From positions 1 through 17,534 of the forward strand of contig DATNIB010000010.1 in the NCBI GenBank assembly GCA_035604685.1: a DNA stretch of 17,534 nt, read 5' to 3'. This stretch comes from DATNIB01 sp035604685 (GTDB taxonomy: Bacteria; Actinomycetota; Acidimicrobiia; Acidimicrobiales; RAAP-2). A program made the translations under genes and the position numbers. This document shows, piece after piece, positions 7,621 to 14,362 of this stretch (its first letter is position 1; each line of letters opens with the position of its first letter). The notes beneath the pieces are model-generated. The model did not search any database, was not told the origin of the DNA, and saw only the letters and a list, made by a program, of their open reading frames with translations.

Positions 7621-8421
7621 ATGGACGTCGCGGATCGGGTCGTGGTGGTCACCGGTGGGGCGAGTGGCATCGGCCGCGCCCTGTGCCGGGCCGCCGCGGC
7701 CCAGGGGGCCCGGGTCATCGTGGTGGCAGACATCGACGCCGCCGGCGCCGAGGCCGTGGCCCACGAGCTGGGGGAGCGGGCGGCGGCCTTCCGGACCGAC
7801 GTCGCCTCGGGTGCCGAGGTGAACGCCCTGGTCGAGTTCGCCGAGTCCACCTATGGGGCCATCGACATCTTCTTCGCCAACGCCGGGATCCTCGTGCCGG
7901 GCGGCGTCGAGGCCTCCGACGAGGGCTGGGAGCGGATCTGGCACGTGAACGTGATGAGCCACGTGTGGGCCACCCGCGCCCTCTTGCCGGGCATGCTGGC
8001 GCGGGGCGAGGGCTACATCGTGATCACCGCCTCGGCGGCCGGCCTGCTCACCCAGCTGGGCTCGGCCCCCTACAGCGTCACCAAGCACGCCGCCGTCGGG
8101 CTGGCCGAGTGGCTGGCGATCACCCACTACGACGCCGGGATCCGGGTGTCGTGTCTGTGCCCCCAGGGGGTCTGGACGAACATGACGGGCGCCGGGCAGC
8201 GGCGCGACCTGCGGGCGGTGGCCCAGTCGACGGCCGGCCGGGACGGGTTCTTGGAGGCCGAGGTGGTCGCCGACATCGTGCTGGCCGCGGTGGCCGAGGA
8301 GCGGTTCTTGATTCTGCCGCATCCCGAGGTCGCCACCTACGAGCACCGCCGCGCCGACGACCGGGAACGCTGGCTGACGGGCATGCGACGGGTCCAGGCC
8401 TCCCTGCGCCCCCGCGCGTAG
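7621..8421 (+). CDS. Short-chain dehydrogenase/reductase (SDR)
   Basis: 266 residues with a classical SDR layout: NAD(P)-binding TGGASGIG (11-18), an acidic Asp after beta-2 (VADID) suggesting NAD preference, NAG (87-89), and the catalytic Ser138, Tyr151 and Lys155 (TASA...PYSVTKH). It should oxidise or reduce a hydroxyl/keto group in the cytosol; the substrate is unknown. ATG 7621 is chosen because AAGGGGG (7608-7614) stands 6 nt before it. It is followed after 18 nt by the P-loop kinase, probably as one transcript. The operator-like site over its -10 matches one beside the TetR gene, which suggests it belongs to the regulon of the five-gene CoA operon. Confidence 0.92.
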   Translation: MDVADRVVVVTGGASGIGRALCRAAAAQGARVIVVADIDAAGAEAVAHELGERAAAFRTDVASGAEVNALVEFAESTYGAIDIFFANAGILVPGGVEASDEGWERIWHVNVMSHVWATRALLPGMLARGEGYIVITASAAGLLTQLGSAPYSVTKHAAVGLAEWLAITHYDAGIRVSCLCPQGVWTNMTGAGQRRDLRAVAQSTAGRDGFLEAEVVADIVLAAVAEERFLILPHPEVATYEHRRADDRERWLTGMRRVQASLRPRA

Positions 8422-8439
8422 GGGGCGGTCGGGGCGGTC

Positions 8440-8979
8440 GTGACGGCGCCGCTGCTCGTCATCACCGGACCGCCCGGAGCGGGCAAGTCGACCGTCGCCC
8501 GATTGGTGGCGGGCGCGTTCTCTCCGAGCGTGCTCGTCGAGGGCGACGCGTTCTTCGCCTTCCTCGACCAGGGTGCGATCGCGCCGTGGCTGCCCGAGGC
8601 GCACCGGCAGAACGAGGTCGTCCTGCGGGCGGCCGCGGCGGGCACCGGGGCGTTCGCCGCGGCGGGCTACCAGACGGTCTACGAGGGCATCGTCGGGCCC
8701 TGGTTCCTCCCGGCGTTCGTCGAGGCGACCAGGCTCGACGCCCTGCACTACGCGGTCCTGCTCCCGACCGCCGAGCGCTGCGTGGCGCGGGTCGCCGCGC
8801 GCCCGGGCCACGGCTTCACCGACGAAGCGGCCACCCGCCAGATGCACGCCGAGTTCGCGCGCGCCTGCGCCGGGCTGGATGGACGCCACCTGCTGGCGGA
8901 CGAAGCCATGGAGGCGTCGGCGGTGGCGGACGAGGTCCGCGAGCGCATGGCGCACGGTGAGCTGGCCTGGCCGGCGTAA
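8440..8979 (+). CDS. AAA-type P-loop kinase-like protein
   Basis: 179 residues. The N-terminal LLVITGPPGAGKST (P-loop 10-18) and the size are typical of small-molecule kinases of the shikimate/gluconate kinase or chloramphenicol-phosphotransferase type. VLVEGDAFF provides an acidic residue in the place where such kinases bind the acceptor, and QTVYEGIVGPWF resembles the Walker-B-like strand. The C-terminal part is helical with an Arg-containing lid (ERCVARVAARPGHGF). The phosphate acceptor is unknown. The start is GTG 8440, 18 nt after the SDR stop. A hairpin terminator follows immediately. Confidence 0.83.
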   Translation: MTAPLLVITGPPGAGKSTVARLVAGAFSPSVLVEGDAFFAFLDQGAIAPWLPEAHRQNEVVLRAAAAGTGAFAAAGYQTVYEGIVGPWFLPAFVEATRLDALHYAVLLPTAERCVARVAARPGHGFTDEAATRQMHAEFARACAGLDGRHLLADEAMEASAVADEVRERMAHGELAWPA

Positions 8980-8997
8980 CGGGGGCCGACGCCCCCG
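8980..8997. terminator. Bidirectional terminator hairpin
   Basis: CGGGGGC and GCCCCCG form a perfect 7-bp GC stem with the loop CGAC directly after the kinase stop (8977-8979). It lies 10 nt before the stop of the convergent LLM gene. It lacks a T-run on either strand, as is common in high-GC actinobacteria. Confidence 0.6.
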
Positions 8998-9006
8998 ACC
9001 CACCCC

Positions 9007-10389
9007 CTACGGCAGGGCCACGCCCCCCCGGCCACCCAGCATCGGGGGCCGGACGCCGACCGCCCGCTGGTTGGCCAGCTCCTCGATGGCCGCCAGGAAT
9101 TCGTCGGCCCCGGCCCGGTCGGCCGCGGCGCGCGGCATGGCCGGGAAGTTGTAGTCCGCGGACGGCAGCGGCGGGTGGTCGTCGGTGGGCTTGCGCGCCA
9201 TGATCCGCTCGAGGACCGGGGCGAGGCGGACCGCCTTCTCCTTCATCAGCCGCTCGTCGCGCTCGGCGAACTCGGGCAGGACCTCGCGGCCGAAGAGCTC
9301 GAGGCTCGCCATGATGTCCTCGTGGCGGTTCTTGCCGGCCTGGCTCACGAAGATGACCTGGTCGACGCCGTACTCCTCGTAGCGGCGGAGGAACTCGCGC
9401 AGCTGCTCGGGCGTGCCGACGGCTCCCCGCAGCCCGGCCACCCCCTGCTCGACCGCCTTGGCCCCGAGCCGGTCGGGGTTGGCCGCCGCCTTGCGCACGG
9501 CCTCGGGGTCGTAGCCCTGCAGGGCCCGGCGCTCCTCGAACTCGGCCCACACGTCGGTCCGGCCCGGCCGGTGCTGCCCGAAGAGGTAGTAGTGCCCGAG
9601 CGAGTAGCCGAAGAAGTTGGCGCCCTCGGTGCCCCGGCGGATGGCCTCCTCCTCGGTCTTGGCGCACATGAAGGTCGTGACGCAGGCCACGTTCGGGTTG
9701 ACCGCGTCGCCGATCGGGACGCACTCGTCGGCCAGGGTCTGGTAGTAGTCGCTCACCCAGTGGGTGGCCTCCTCGGGGTCGATGAAGGCGAAGGTGAGCG
9801 CGCCGATGCCCTTCAGCGCGGCCAGGTGGATGGTGTCGCGCCGGCTGCAGGCCACCCAGATGGGCGGGTGCGGCTTCTGCAGGGGCTTGGGCACCACGTT
9901 GCGCGGCGGCATGGTGACCCAGTCCCCGGTGTGGCCGGTGAAGGGGGTCTCGGTCATGCAGCGCACGGCGACCCGCAGGCCCTCCTCCCACATGGCCCGC
10001 TTCTGGGCCGGGTCGATCAGGAAGCCACCGAGCTCGGCCTCCGACCCGGCCTCGCCGGTGCCGAACTGCGCCCGGCCCCCCGAGACGAGGTCCAAGGTGG
10101 CCATCCGCTCGGCGACCCGGGCGGGGTGGTTGAAGGGCGGCGGCGTCTGGACGATGCCGTGGCCGAGCTTGATGTTCTTCGTCCGCTGGGAGACCGCGCC
10201 CAAGAAGACCTCGGGCGCGGACGAGTGGCTGTACTCCTCCAAGAAGTGGTGCTCCACCTCCCAGACGTACTCGATGCCCAGCTGGTCGGCGAGCTCGCAC
10301 TGGTCGAGCGCGTCCTGGAGCAGCTGGTACTCGGAGCGCTCGTCCCAGGGGCGTGGCAGCTGGTGCTCGTAGAAGATGCCGAACTTCAC
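9007..10389 (-). CDS. LLM-class flavin-dependent oxidoreductase (long form)
   Basis: 460 residues. The bacterial-luciferase-type barrel is clear: MKFGIFYEHQLPRPW, ADQLGIEYVWEVEHHFLEEYSHSSAPEVFLGA, NIKLGHGIVQTPPPFNHPARVAERMATLDLVSGGR, and later KPHPPIWVACS. It is longer than usual (about 330-370) through a C-terminal extension after about residue 380, ending in a Pro/Gly-rich tail. Members use FMNH2 with O2, or F420, to oxidise small organic molecules; which applies here is not decidable. It is the last gene of the five-gene operon. Its GTG start overlaps the SDR stop by 4 nt (GTGA, 10389-10386) and has no Shine-Dalgarno sequence, so translation probably depends on coupling. Confidence 0.9.
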   Translation of the reverse strand: MKFGIFYEHQLPRPWDERSEYQLLQDALDQCELADQLGIEYVWEVEHHFLEEYSHSSAPEVFLGAVSQRTKNIKLGHGIVQTPPPFNHPARVAERMATLDLVSGGRAQFGTGEAGSEAELGGFLIDPAQKRAMWEEGLRVAVRCMTETPFTGHTGDWVTMPPRNVVPKPLQKPHPPIWVACSRRDTIHLAALKGIGALTFAFIDPEEATHWVSDYYQTLADECVPIGDAVNPNVACVTTFMCAKTEEEAIRRGTEGANFFGYSLGHYYLFGQHRPGRTDVWAEFEERRALQGYDPEAVRKAAANPDRLGAKAVEQGVAGLRGAVGTPEQLREFLRRYEEYGVDQVIFVSQAGKNRHEDIMASLELFGREVLPEFAERDERLMKEKAVRLAPVLERIMARKPTDDHPPLPSADYNFPAMPRAAADRAGADEFLAAIEELANQRAVGVRPPMLGGRGGVALP

Positions 10390-11336
10390 GACGGGGCTGG
10401 CGCTTGGCGCCGGGCCTCGCGCTGACGCGCGCGGTCACCGCTCATGGCGGCGTTGGGTGCGGCCTTCTCGACCAGGCCCGGGATCACGGCCCCCAGCTCG
10501 GCCGGGTCCCAGCGGTCGCCCTTGTCGGTGCCCGGACCGGCGTGCCAGCCCTCGGCCACGCTGATGCGGCCGCCGGCCACGTTGAAGACGCGCCCGGTGA
10601 TGGCGGCCGACTCGGGGCTGCCCAGCCAGACGACCAGCGGGGCCACGTTGTCGGGGTGCCGGGCATCGAACTCGTCGGCCTTCAGAGCCGGACGGTCGGG
10701 CCGCAGGTTCTCGGTCATGCGGGTCTGGGCGCCCGGGGCGATGGCGTTCACCGTCACGCCGTAGCGCTCGAGCTCCATGGCCGCGATGATCGTGAACGCG
10801 GCGATGCCGGCCTTGGCCGCTCCGTAGTTGGTCTGGCCCGGGTTGCCGTAGATGCCCGACGACGAGCTGGTGTTGATGATGCGGGCGTCGTTGGTCTCAC
10901 CGGCCTTGGAGCGCTCCCGCCAGTAGGCGGCCGCCACCCGGCTCGGGGCGAAGGTGCCCCGCAGGTGCACCTTGATGACCGCGTCCCACTCCTCGATGGT
11001 CATGTTGATGAGCATGCGGTCCCGCAGGATGCCGGCGTTGTTGACCAGCACGTCGAGGCCGCCGTAGGTCTCGAGGGCGGTGGTGATGAGGCGGTTGGCC
11101 CCGTCCCACTCCGAGATGTCCTCGCCGTTGGCGATGGCCTCGCCGCCGAACCCCTTGATGGTCTCCACGACCTCGTTGGCCGGTCCCGCCGACTCACCGG
11201 TGCCGTCGACGTTCGCCCCGAGGTCGTTCACCACGACCTTCGCGCCCTGTCGGGCGAACTCGATGGCATGGCCGCGGCCGATGCCCCTGCCGGCCCCCGT
11301 GACCACGACGACCCGGCCCTCACAGATTCCGCTCAT
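10386..11336 (-). CDS. SDR oxidoreductase, (R)-hydroxyacyl-CoA dehydrogenase-like
   Basis: 316 residues. TGAGRGIG (13-20), NNAG (99-102), a Ser-rich SSSSG stretch at 157-161, Tyr171 and Lys175 give a complete SDR active site. The stretch VVVNDLGANVDGTG after beta-2 is the mark of the HSD17B4/multifunctional-enzyme-type dehydrogenases that oxidise 3-hydroxyacyl-CoA. The chain carries an extra C-terminal tail (about 260-316) ending in an Arg/Ala/Pro-rich segment. The start is ATG 11336, overlapping the acyl-CoA dehydrogenase stop (ATGA) and preceded by a strong AAAGGAGG (11343-11350). In context it would carry out the hydroxyacyl-CoA oxidation step of a beta-oxidation-like route. Confidence 0.92.
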   Translation of the reverse strand: MSGICEGRVVVVTGAGRGIGRGHAIEFARQGAKVVVNDLGANVDGTGESAGPANEVVETIKGFGGEAIANGEDISEWDGANRLITTALETYGGLDVLVNNAGILRDRMLINMTIEEWDAVIKVHLRGTFAPSRVAAAYWRERSKAGETNDARIINTSSSSGIYGNPGQTNYGAAKAGIAAFTIIAAMELERYGVTVNAIAPGAQTRMTENLRPDRPALKADEFDARHPDNVAPLVVWLGSPESAAITGRVFNVAGGRISVAEGWHAGPGTDKGDRWDPAELGAVIPGLVEKAAPNAAMSGDRARQREARRQAPAPS

Positions 11337-12568
11337 TGCGCCCCTCCTTTGGTCTGGACGGGGATCGGCTCCTTCGGCAGCCCGAGGACGCGTTCCCCCA
11401 CGATGTTGCGTTGTACCTGCGCCGTGCCGCCCCAGATGGTGACCGAGCGGGTGGCCAGGAAGTTCTGCTGCCAGGCGTCCGGCGTGTACTCGTCTGGCTT
11501 CTGCTCGGGCATCACCAGGGCCTTGGCGCCCCGGATGTTGACGGTGAGCTCGGCGAAGCGCTGCGCGAACTCGGACCAGAACATCTTGTTGATCGACGCC
11601 CCCGGGCCCGGTTCCTTGGCGGCCAGGACCTCGGAGAGGATCCGCAGCCCGCTGTAGCGCATGATCTCCGCGTGGGTGAACGCCCACGCCAGCTGCTGGC
11701 GCACGACGGCGTCGCCGTCTTTCCCCTCCTGGCGCACCATGTCGACGGTCTCCCAGAACTGGCGCACGTACTGGGTGTGCTGGGTGGTGGCGTTGCCGCC
11801 GCGCTCGTTGCCGAGGGTGGTCATGGCCACCCGCCAGCCGTTGTTCAGGCCGCCCACCACGTTGAACAGCGGCGCCCGCGCCTCGGTGATGAAGGTCTCG
11901 GTGAAGTGGGCGCTACCGGTGAGCTGTCTGATCGGCCGTAGGTCGAAGCCGTTGGGGGACCCGTCGGGGCGCCGCATCGGCGTGAGGACGTAGGAGATCC
12001 CCTTGTGCTTGGGCGCATCGGGGTCGGTCCGGCACAGGCAGAACATCATGTTGGCGACCTGAGCCCCCGAGGTCCACACCTTCTGGCCGGTGATGAGGAG
12101 CTCGTCCCCGTCCGCCGTCGCCCGGGTGGTGAGCGACGCCAGGTCCGAGCCGGCGTCGGGCTCGCTGAAGCCCTGGCAGTAGCGGTCGGTGCCGTCGATG
12201 ATGCGCGGCAGGAAGTGGGCCTTCTGCTCGTCGGTGCCCCACACGATGATCGAGGGACCGACCAGCCACTCGCCCATGCCGCGGGTCACCCTCGGCACCC
12301 CGGCGCGGGTGAACTCCTCGTTCATGACCGCCACCTCGATGCCCGAGAGGCCCCGCCCGCCGTACTCGACGGGCCAGGACACGCACATGTAGCCGGCCGC
12401 CGATAGTGCGTCGGCCCACTCGTTCCACTCCGGCGGTCCGCCGTCGGCGCCCCCCGCCCCGTTGGGGTCGTCGAGCGGCAGGCCCTCGGGGCGGTTGGCC
12501 TCCAACCACTGGCGCAGCTCGTCTTGGAACTGGCGGGCCTTCGGGCCGAGGTCGATGCTGAGCGCCAT
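11333..12568 (-). CDS. Acyl-CoA dehydrogenase (FadE-like)
   Basis: 411 residues with the ACAD layout: an N-terminal helical domain, the FAD-contacting FSEPDAGSD (134-142), KVWTSGA (163-169), the middle beta domain, GNERGG (253-258), and the C-terminal IWGGTAQVQRN motif followed by ERVLGLP. It should introduce a 2,3-double bond into an acyl-CoA, passing electrons to an electron-transfer flavoprotein. At the C-terminal site where short-chain enzymes have the catalytic Glu (YEGT), this protein has Gly380, so the base must come from elsewhere or from a partner subunit. The start is ATG 12568, 3 nt after the DUF35 stop, with GGGAG upstream. The Gly/Asp-rich loop at 34-45 is an insertion. Confidence 0.93.
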   Translation of the reverse strand: MALSIDLGPKARQFQDELRQWLEANRPEGLPLDDPNGAGGADGGPPEWNEWADALSAAGYMCVSWPVEYGGRGLSGIEVAVMNEEFTRAGVPRVTRGMGEWLVGPSIIVWGTDEQKAHFLPRIIDGTDRYCQGFSEPDAGSDLASLTTRATADGDELLITGQKVWTSGAQVANMMFCLCRTDPDAPKHKGISYVLTPMRRPDGSPNGFDLRPIRQLTGSAHFTETFITEARAPLFNVVGGLNNGWRVAMTTLGNERGGNATTQHTQYVRQFWETVDMVRQEGKDGDAVVRQQLAWAFTHAEIMRYSGLRILSEVLAAKEPGPGASINKMFWSEFAQRFAELTVNIRGAKALVMPEQKPDEYTPDAWQQNFLATRSVTIWGGTAQVQRNIVGERVLGLPKEPIPVQTKGGAQ

Positions 12569-12571
12569 CTC

Positions 12572-12994
12572 CTACTCCCTTCGCTCGAACTGCGGGAGGT
12601 GCCGACCGTCCGAGAGCTGCGCCCAGGTGACCTGGACTGCCTGGCCGACTGCGACCTCGCCGGGCGGGCAGCCGACGATGTTGGACATCATCCGGACGCC
12701 CTCTTCCAGGTCTACCAGGGCGACCGCATAGGGGTCGCCGCCGGCGATGGCCGGGTTGGGCGAGCTGGTCTCGACCGTCACCGAGTGGACGACACCCCGG
12801 CCGCTGGCCGGGCGCCAGTCGAGCGAGGAGCCAAGGCAAACCGGGCAGTTGTCCCGCGGGAAGAAGATGGCGCGCTCACACTCGGTGCACCACTGGAGCA
12901 CCAGCTGGCGCTGCTTGGTCGCCTCCCAGAAGGGTTCGCTGGTCGGGGTGACCGGCGGCTCCATGCGGCCGGGGGGGGGCTCGGTCGACGTCAT
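12572..12994 (-). CDS. DUF35 Zn-ribbon/OB-fold protein
   Basis: 140 residues. A four-Cys rubredoxin-like Zn ribbon (Cys36, 39, 50, 53; CTEC...CPVC) follows an N-terminal helix (PFWEATKQRQLVLQWC). An OB-fold then runs from about residue 62 (GRGVVHSVTVE) to the end. Such proteins pair with thiolase-fold enzymes. In steroid side-chain degradation the ChsH2 DUF35 domain binds the Ltp2 aldolase, and the adjacent thiolase-like gene here suggests the same sort of complex. The start is ATG 12994, overlapping the thiolase stop (ATGA), with GAGGGG 8 nt upstream. Codons 6-8 are a run of nine C on the coding strand. Confidence 0.92.
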   Translation of the reverse strand: MTSTEPPPGRMEPPVTPTSEPFWEATKQRQLVLQWCTECERAIFFPRDNCPVCLGSSLDWRPASGRGVVHSVTVETSSPNPAIAGGDPYAVALVDLEEGVRMMSNIVGCPPGEVAVGQAVQVTWAQLSDGRHLPQFERRE

Positions 12995-14172
12995 GAGAGC
13001 GTCCCCTCGGTGCCGAAGACGATCGTGGACATGCACGAAAGGACGCCGCCCGAGCCGTGGGCGACGGCCACGTCGGCGCCCTGCACCTGACGCTTGCCGC
13101 ACTCGCCCCGGAGCTGACGGACCGACTCGGCGATGAGGAACATGCCGTACATGCCGGGGTGCGTGTAGGAGAGGCCGCCGCCGTTGGTGTTCATGGGTAG
13201 CGAGCCACCCGGCCCGATCTTGGCGTCCTCCACGAAGGGGCCGCCCTCGCCCTTGGCGCAGAAGCCCAGGTCTTCTAGGTGCAAGAGGGCGGTGATGGTG
13301 AAGCTGTCGTAGCCCATGAGCAGGCTGACGTCGCTCGGCTTGATCCCGGCCATCGCGAAGGCGTTGGGGCCCGAGATGGCCCCGGCCGTCGTCGTGAGGT
13401 TGGGCATCTGGCTGATCATCTGGTGGTCGTGGCAGGTGCCCGCCCCGAGCACGTAGACCGGCGGCTTGCGCAGGTCCTTCGCCCGCTCGGCGCTGGTCAT
13501 CACGAACGCGCCGGCGCCGTCGGTCACGAGGCAGCAGTCCAAGAGGTGGAGCGGCGTCGTCTGCATGGGCGAGGCGAGGACGTCGTCGATCGTCATCGGC
13601 TCCTGGAAGCGGGCCTTCGGGTTCATGGTCGCCCAGTCCCGGGTGCTCACCGCGATCTGGGCCAGCTGCTCGGCGGTCGTGCCGAACTCGGCCATGTGCC
13701 GGGTGGCCGCCAGGGCATAGGGGCCCATCGGCATGCGGATGCCGTAGGGCATCTCCCACTCGGCCGCCGGGTTGGGCCCCATCATCATCATCGGTGGGCG
13801 GCCCCGCCCGGGTCCGCCGCGGCCCCCGCGCTTGCGGTCGCTCCGGGGGGTCGACGCGTAGACGCTCACGATCACGTCGGCCAGGCCGGCGTTGATGGCG
13901 GCGGCCGCGTGCTCCACGTGGATCTCGTAGCTGGAGCCCCCGGTGCTCGTCGACTCGGTGTAGCGGGGGTGGATGCCCAGGTACTCGGCCATCGCCACCG
14001 ACGAGTTGACGTGGCAGATGCCGTCGACATCGGTGATCGAGAGTCCAGCGTCCTCGAGCGCCTGCTCGATCATGGCCGTCTCGAGCGCCCGGCCCGAGAG
14101 CGACAGCTCGCCGGTGGGGGAGGCGTCGTCGGCGACGCCCACGATGGCGGCGGCGCCGCGCAGGGTGGCCAT
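12991..14172 (-). CDS. Thiolase-fold protein without catalytic Cys, probable acyl-CoA aldolase-type
   Basis: 393 residues from ATG 14172, preceded by GGTGAG; GTG at 14181 would add three residues. It is a full-length SCP2/lipid-transfer-type thiolase fold: LRGAAAIVGVAD, ALEDAGLSITDVDG, HAAAAINAGLADV, TTPLHLLDCCLVTDGAGA, and NTNGGGLSYTHPGMYG with the conserved His338. The nucleophilic Cys expected near residue 76 is replaced (TSTGGSS, 75-81), and the C-terminal CxG is replaced by HGSGG (372-376), so Claisen thiolysis is unlikely. GYDSFT (Tyr288) and SYTHPG (Tyr336) recall the two tyrosines used by the Ltp2 retro-aldolase. It is the first gene of a five-gene operon, overlaps DUF35 by 4 nt, and is divergent from TetR. 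An Arg/Gly-rich loop with four Met (about 110-131) is unusual. Confidence 0.9.
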   Translation of the reverse strand: MATLRGAAAIVGVADDASPTGELSLSGRALETAMIEQALEDAGLSITDVDGICHVNSSVAMAEYLGIHPRYTESTSTGGSSYEIHVEHAAAAINAGLADVIVSVYASTPRSDRKRGGRGGPGRGRPPMMMMGPNPAAEWEMPYGIRMPMGPYALAATRHMAEFGTTAEQLAQIAVSTRDWATMNPKARFQEPMTIDDVLASPMQTTPLHLLDCCLVTDGAGAFVMTSAERAKDLRKPPVYVLGAGTCHDHQMISQMPNLTTTAGAISGPNAFAMAGIKPSDVSLLMGYDSFTITALLHLEDLGFCAKGEGGPFVEDAKIGPGGSLPMNTNGGGLSYTHPGMYGMFLIAESVRQLRGECGKRQVQGADVAVAHGSGGVLSCMSTIVFGTEGTLS

Positions 14173-14185
14173 CGGGCTCACCGTA

Positions 14186-14203
14186 CCGGCCGGATCCGGC
14201 CGG
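14186..14203. repeat. 18-bp perfect palindrome in the thiolase 5' leader
   Basis: CCGGCCGGATCCGGCCGG is identical to its reverse complement and lies 13 nt before the chosen thiolase ATG. In RNA it could fold into a GC hairpin next to the ribosome site, or it could be a protein-binding site in DNA. Confidence 0.4.
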
Positions 14204-14302
14204 GGGGCCCGGCGGACCCGTTCTTGGTGCTGACGCTGCGTCCCACGCGCTCCCCCTCGCTGTTGCGCCCCGACCCGAGCGGGAATCGGCGCCGACTCGA
14301 GA

Positions 14303-14320
14303 TGTCACAGTACCCTGACA
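14303..14320. promoter_or_regulatory. Candidate operator, TGTCA-N2-GTAC-N2-TGACA
   Basis: TGTCACAGTACCCTGACA pairs in 14 of 18 positions with its reverse complement. On the minus strand it contains TACTGT (14313-14308), a possible -10 of the thiolase operon, with TTGTTG 18 nt upstream as a possible -35. Its place between TetR and the operon suggests a repressor site. Confidence 0.5.
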
Positions 14321-14328
14321 GGCTGACG

Positions 14329-14343
14329 CCCAACAAGGTCGGG
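14329..14343. promoter_or_regulatory. Candidate TetR operator between divergent promoters
   Basis: CCCAACAAGGTCGGG is a near-palindrome (CCCAAC / GTCGGG around AAG). It lies 6 nt upstream of the TetR -10 (14350-14355) and over the possible -35 of the thiolase operon on the other strand. Its reverse complement matches the site at 7578-7592 at 13 of 15 bases. Confidence 0.55.
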
Positions 14344-14349
14344 ACTGGG

Positions 14350-14355
14350 TAACGT
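14350..14355 (+). promoter_or_regulatory. TetR -10 element, leaderless
   Basis: TAACGT is followed by exactly 7 nt and then ATG 14363. No Shine-Dalgarno sequence is present, which fits a leaderless mRNA starting at the initiation codon. Confidence 0.55.
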
Positions 14356-14362
14356 GTGCCCG

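Noticed and set aside
8816..10438. 540-codon minus-strand frame over the long LLM gene
   Set aside because: It is low-complexity Arg/Ala/Gly translation, while the overlapping frame 9007-10389 shows the full luciferase-like fold.
13754..13798. Trinucleotide-like ATC repeat (ATCATCATCATC) as a regulatory repeat
   Set aside because: It is the antisense of the four Met codons in the thiolase loop and is explained by coding.
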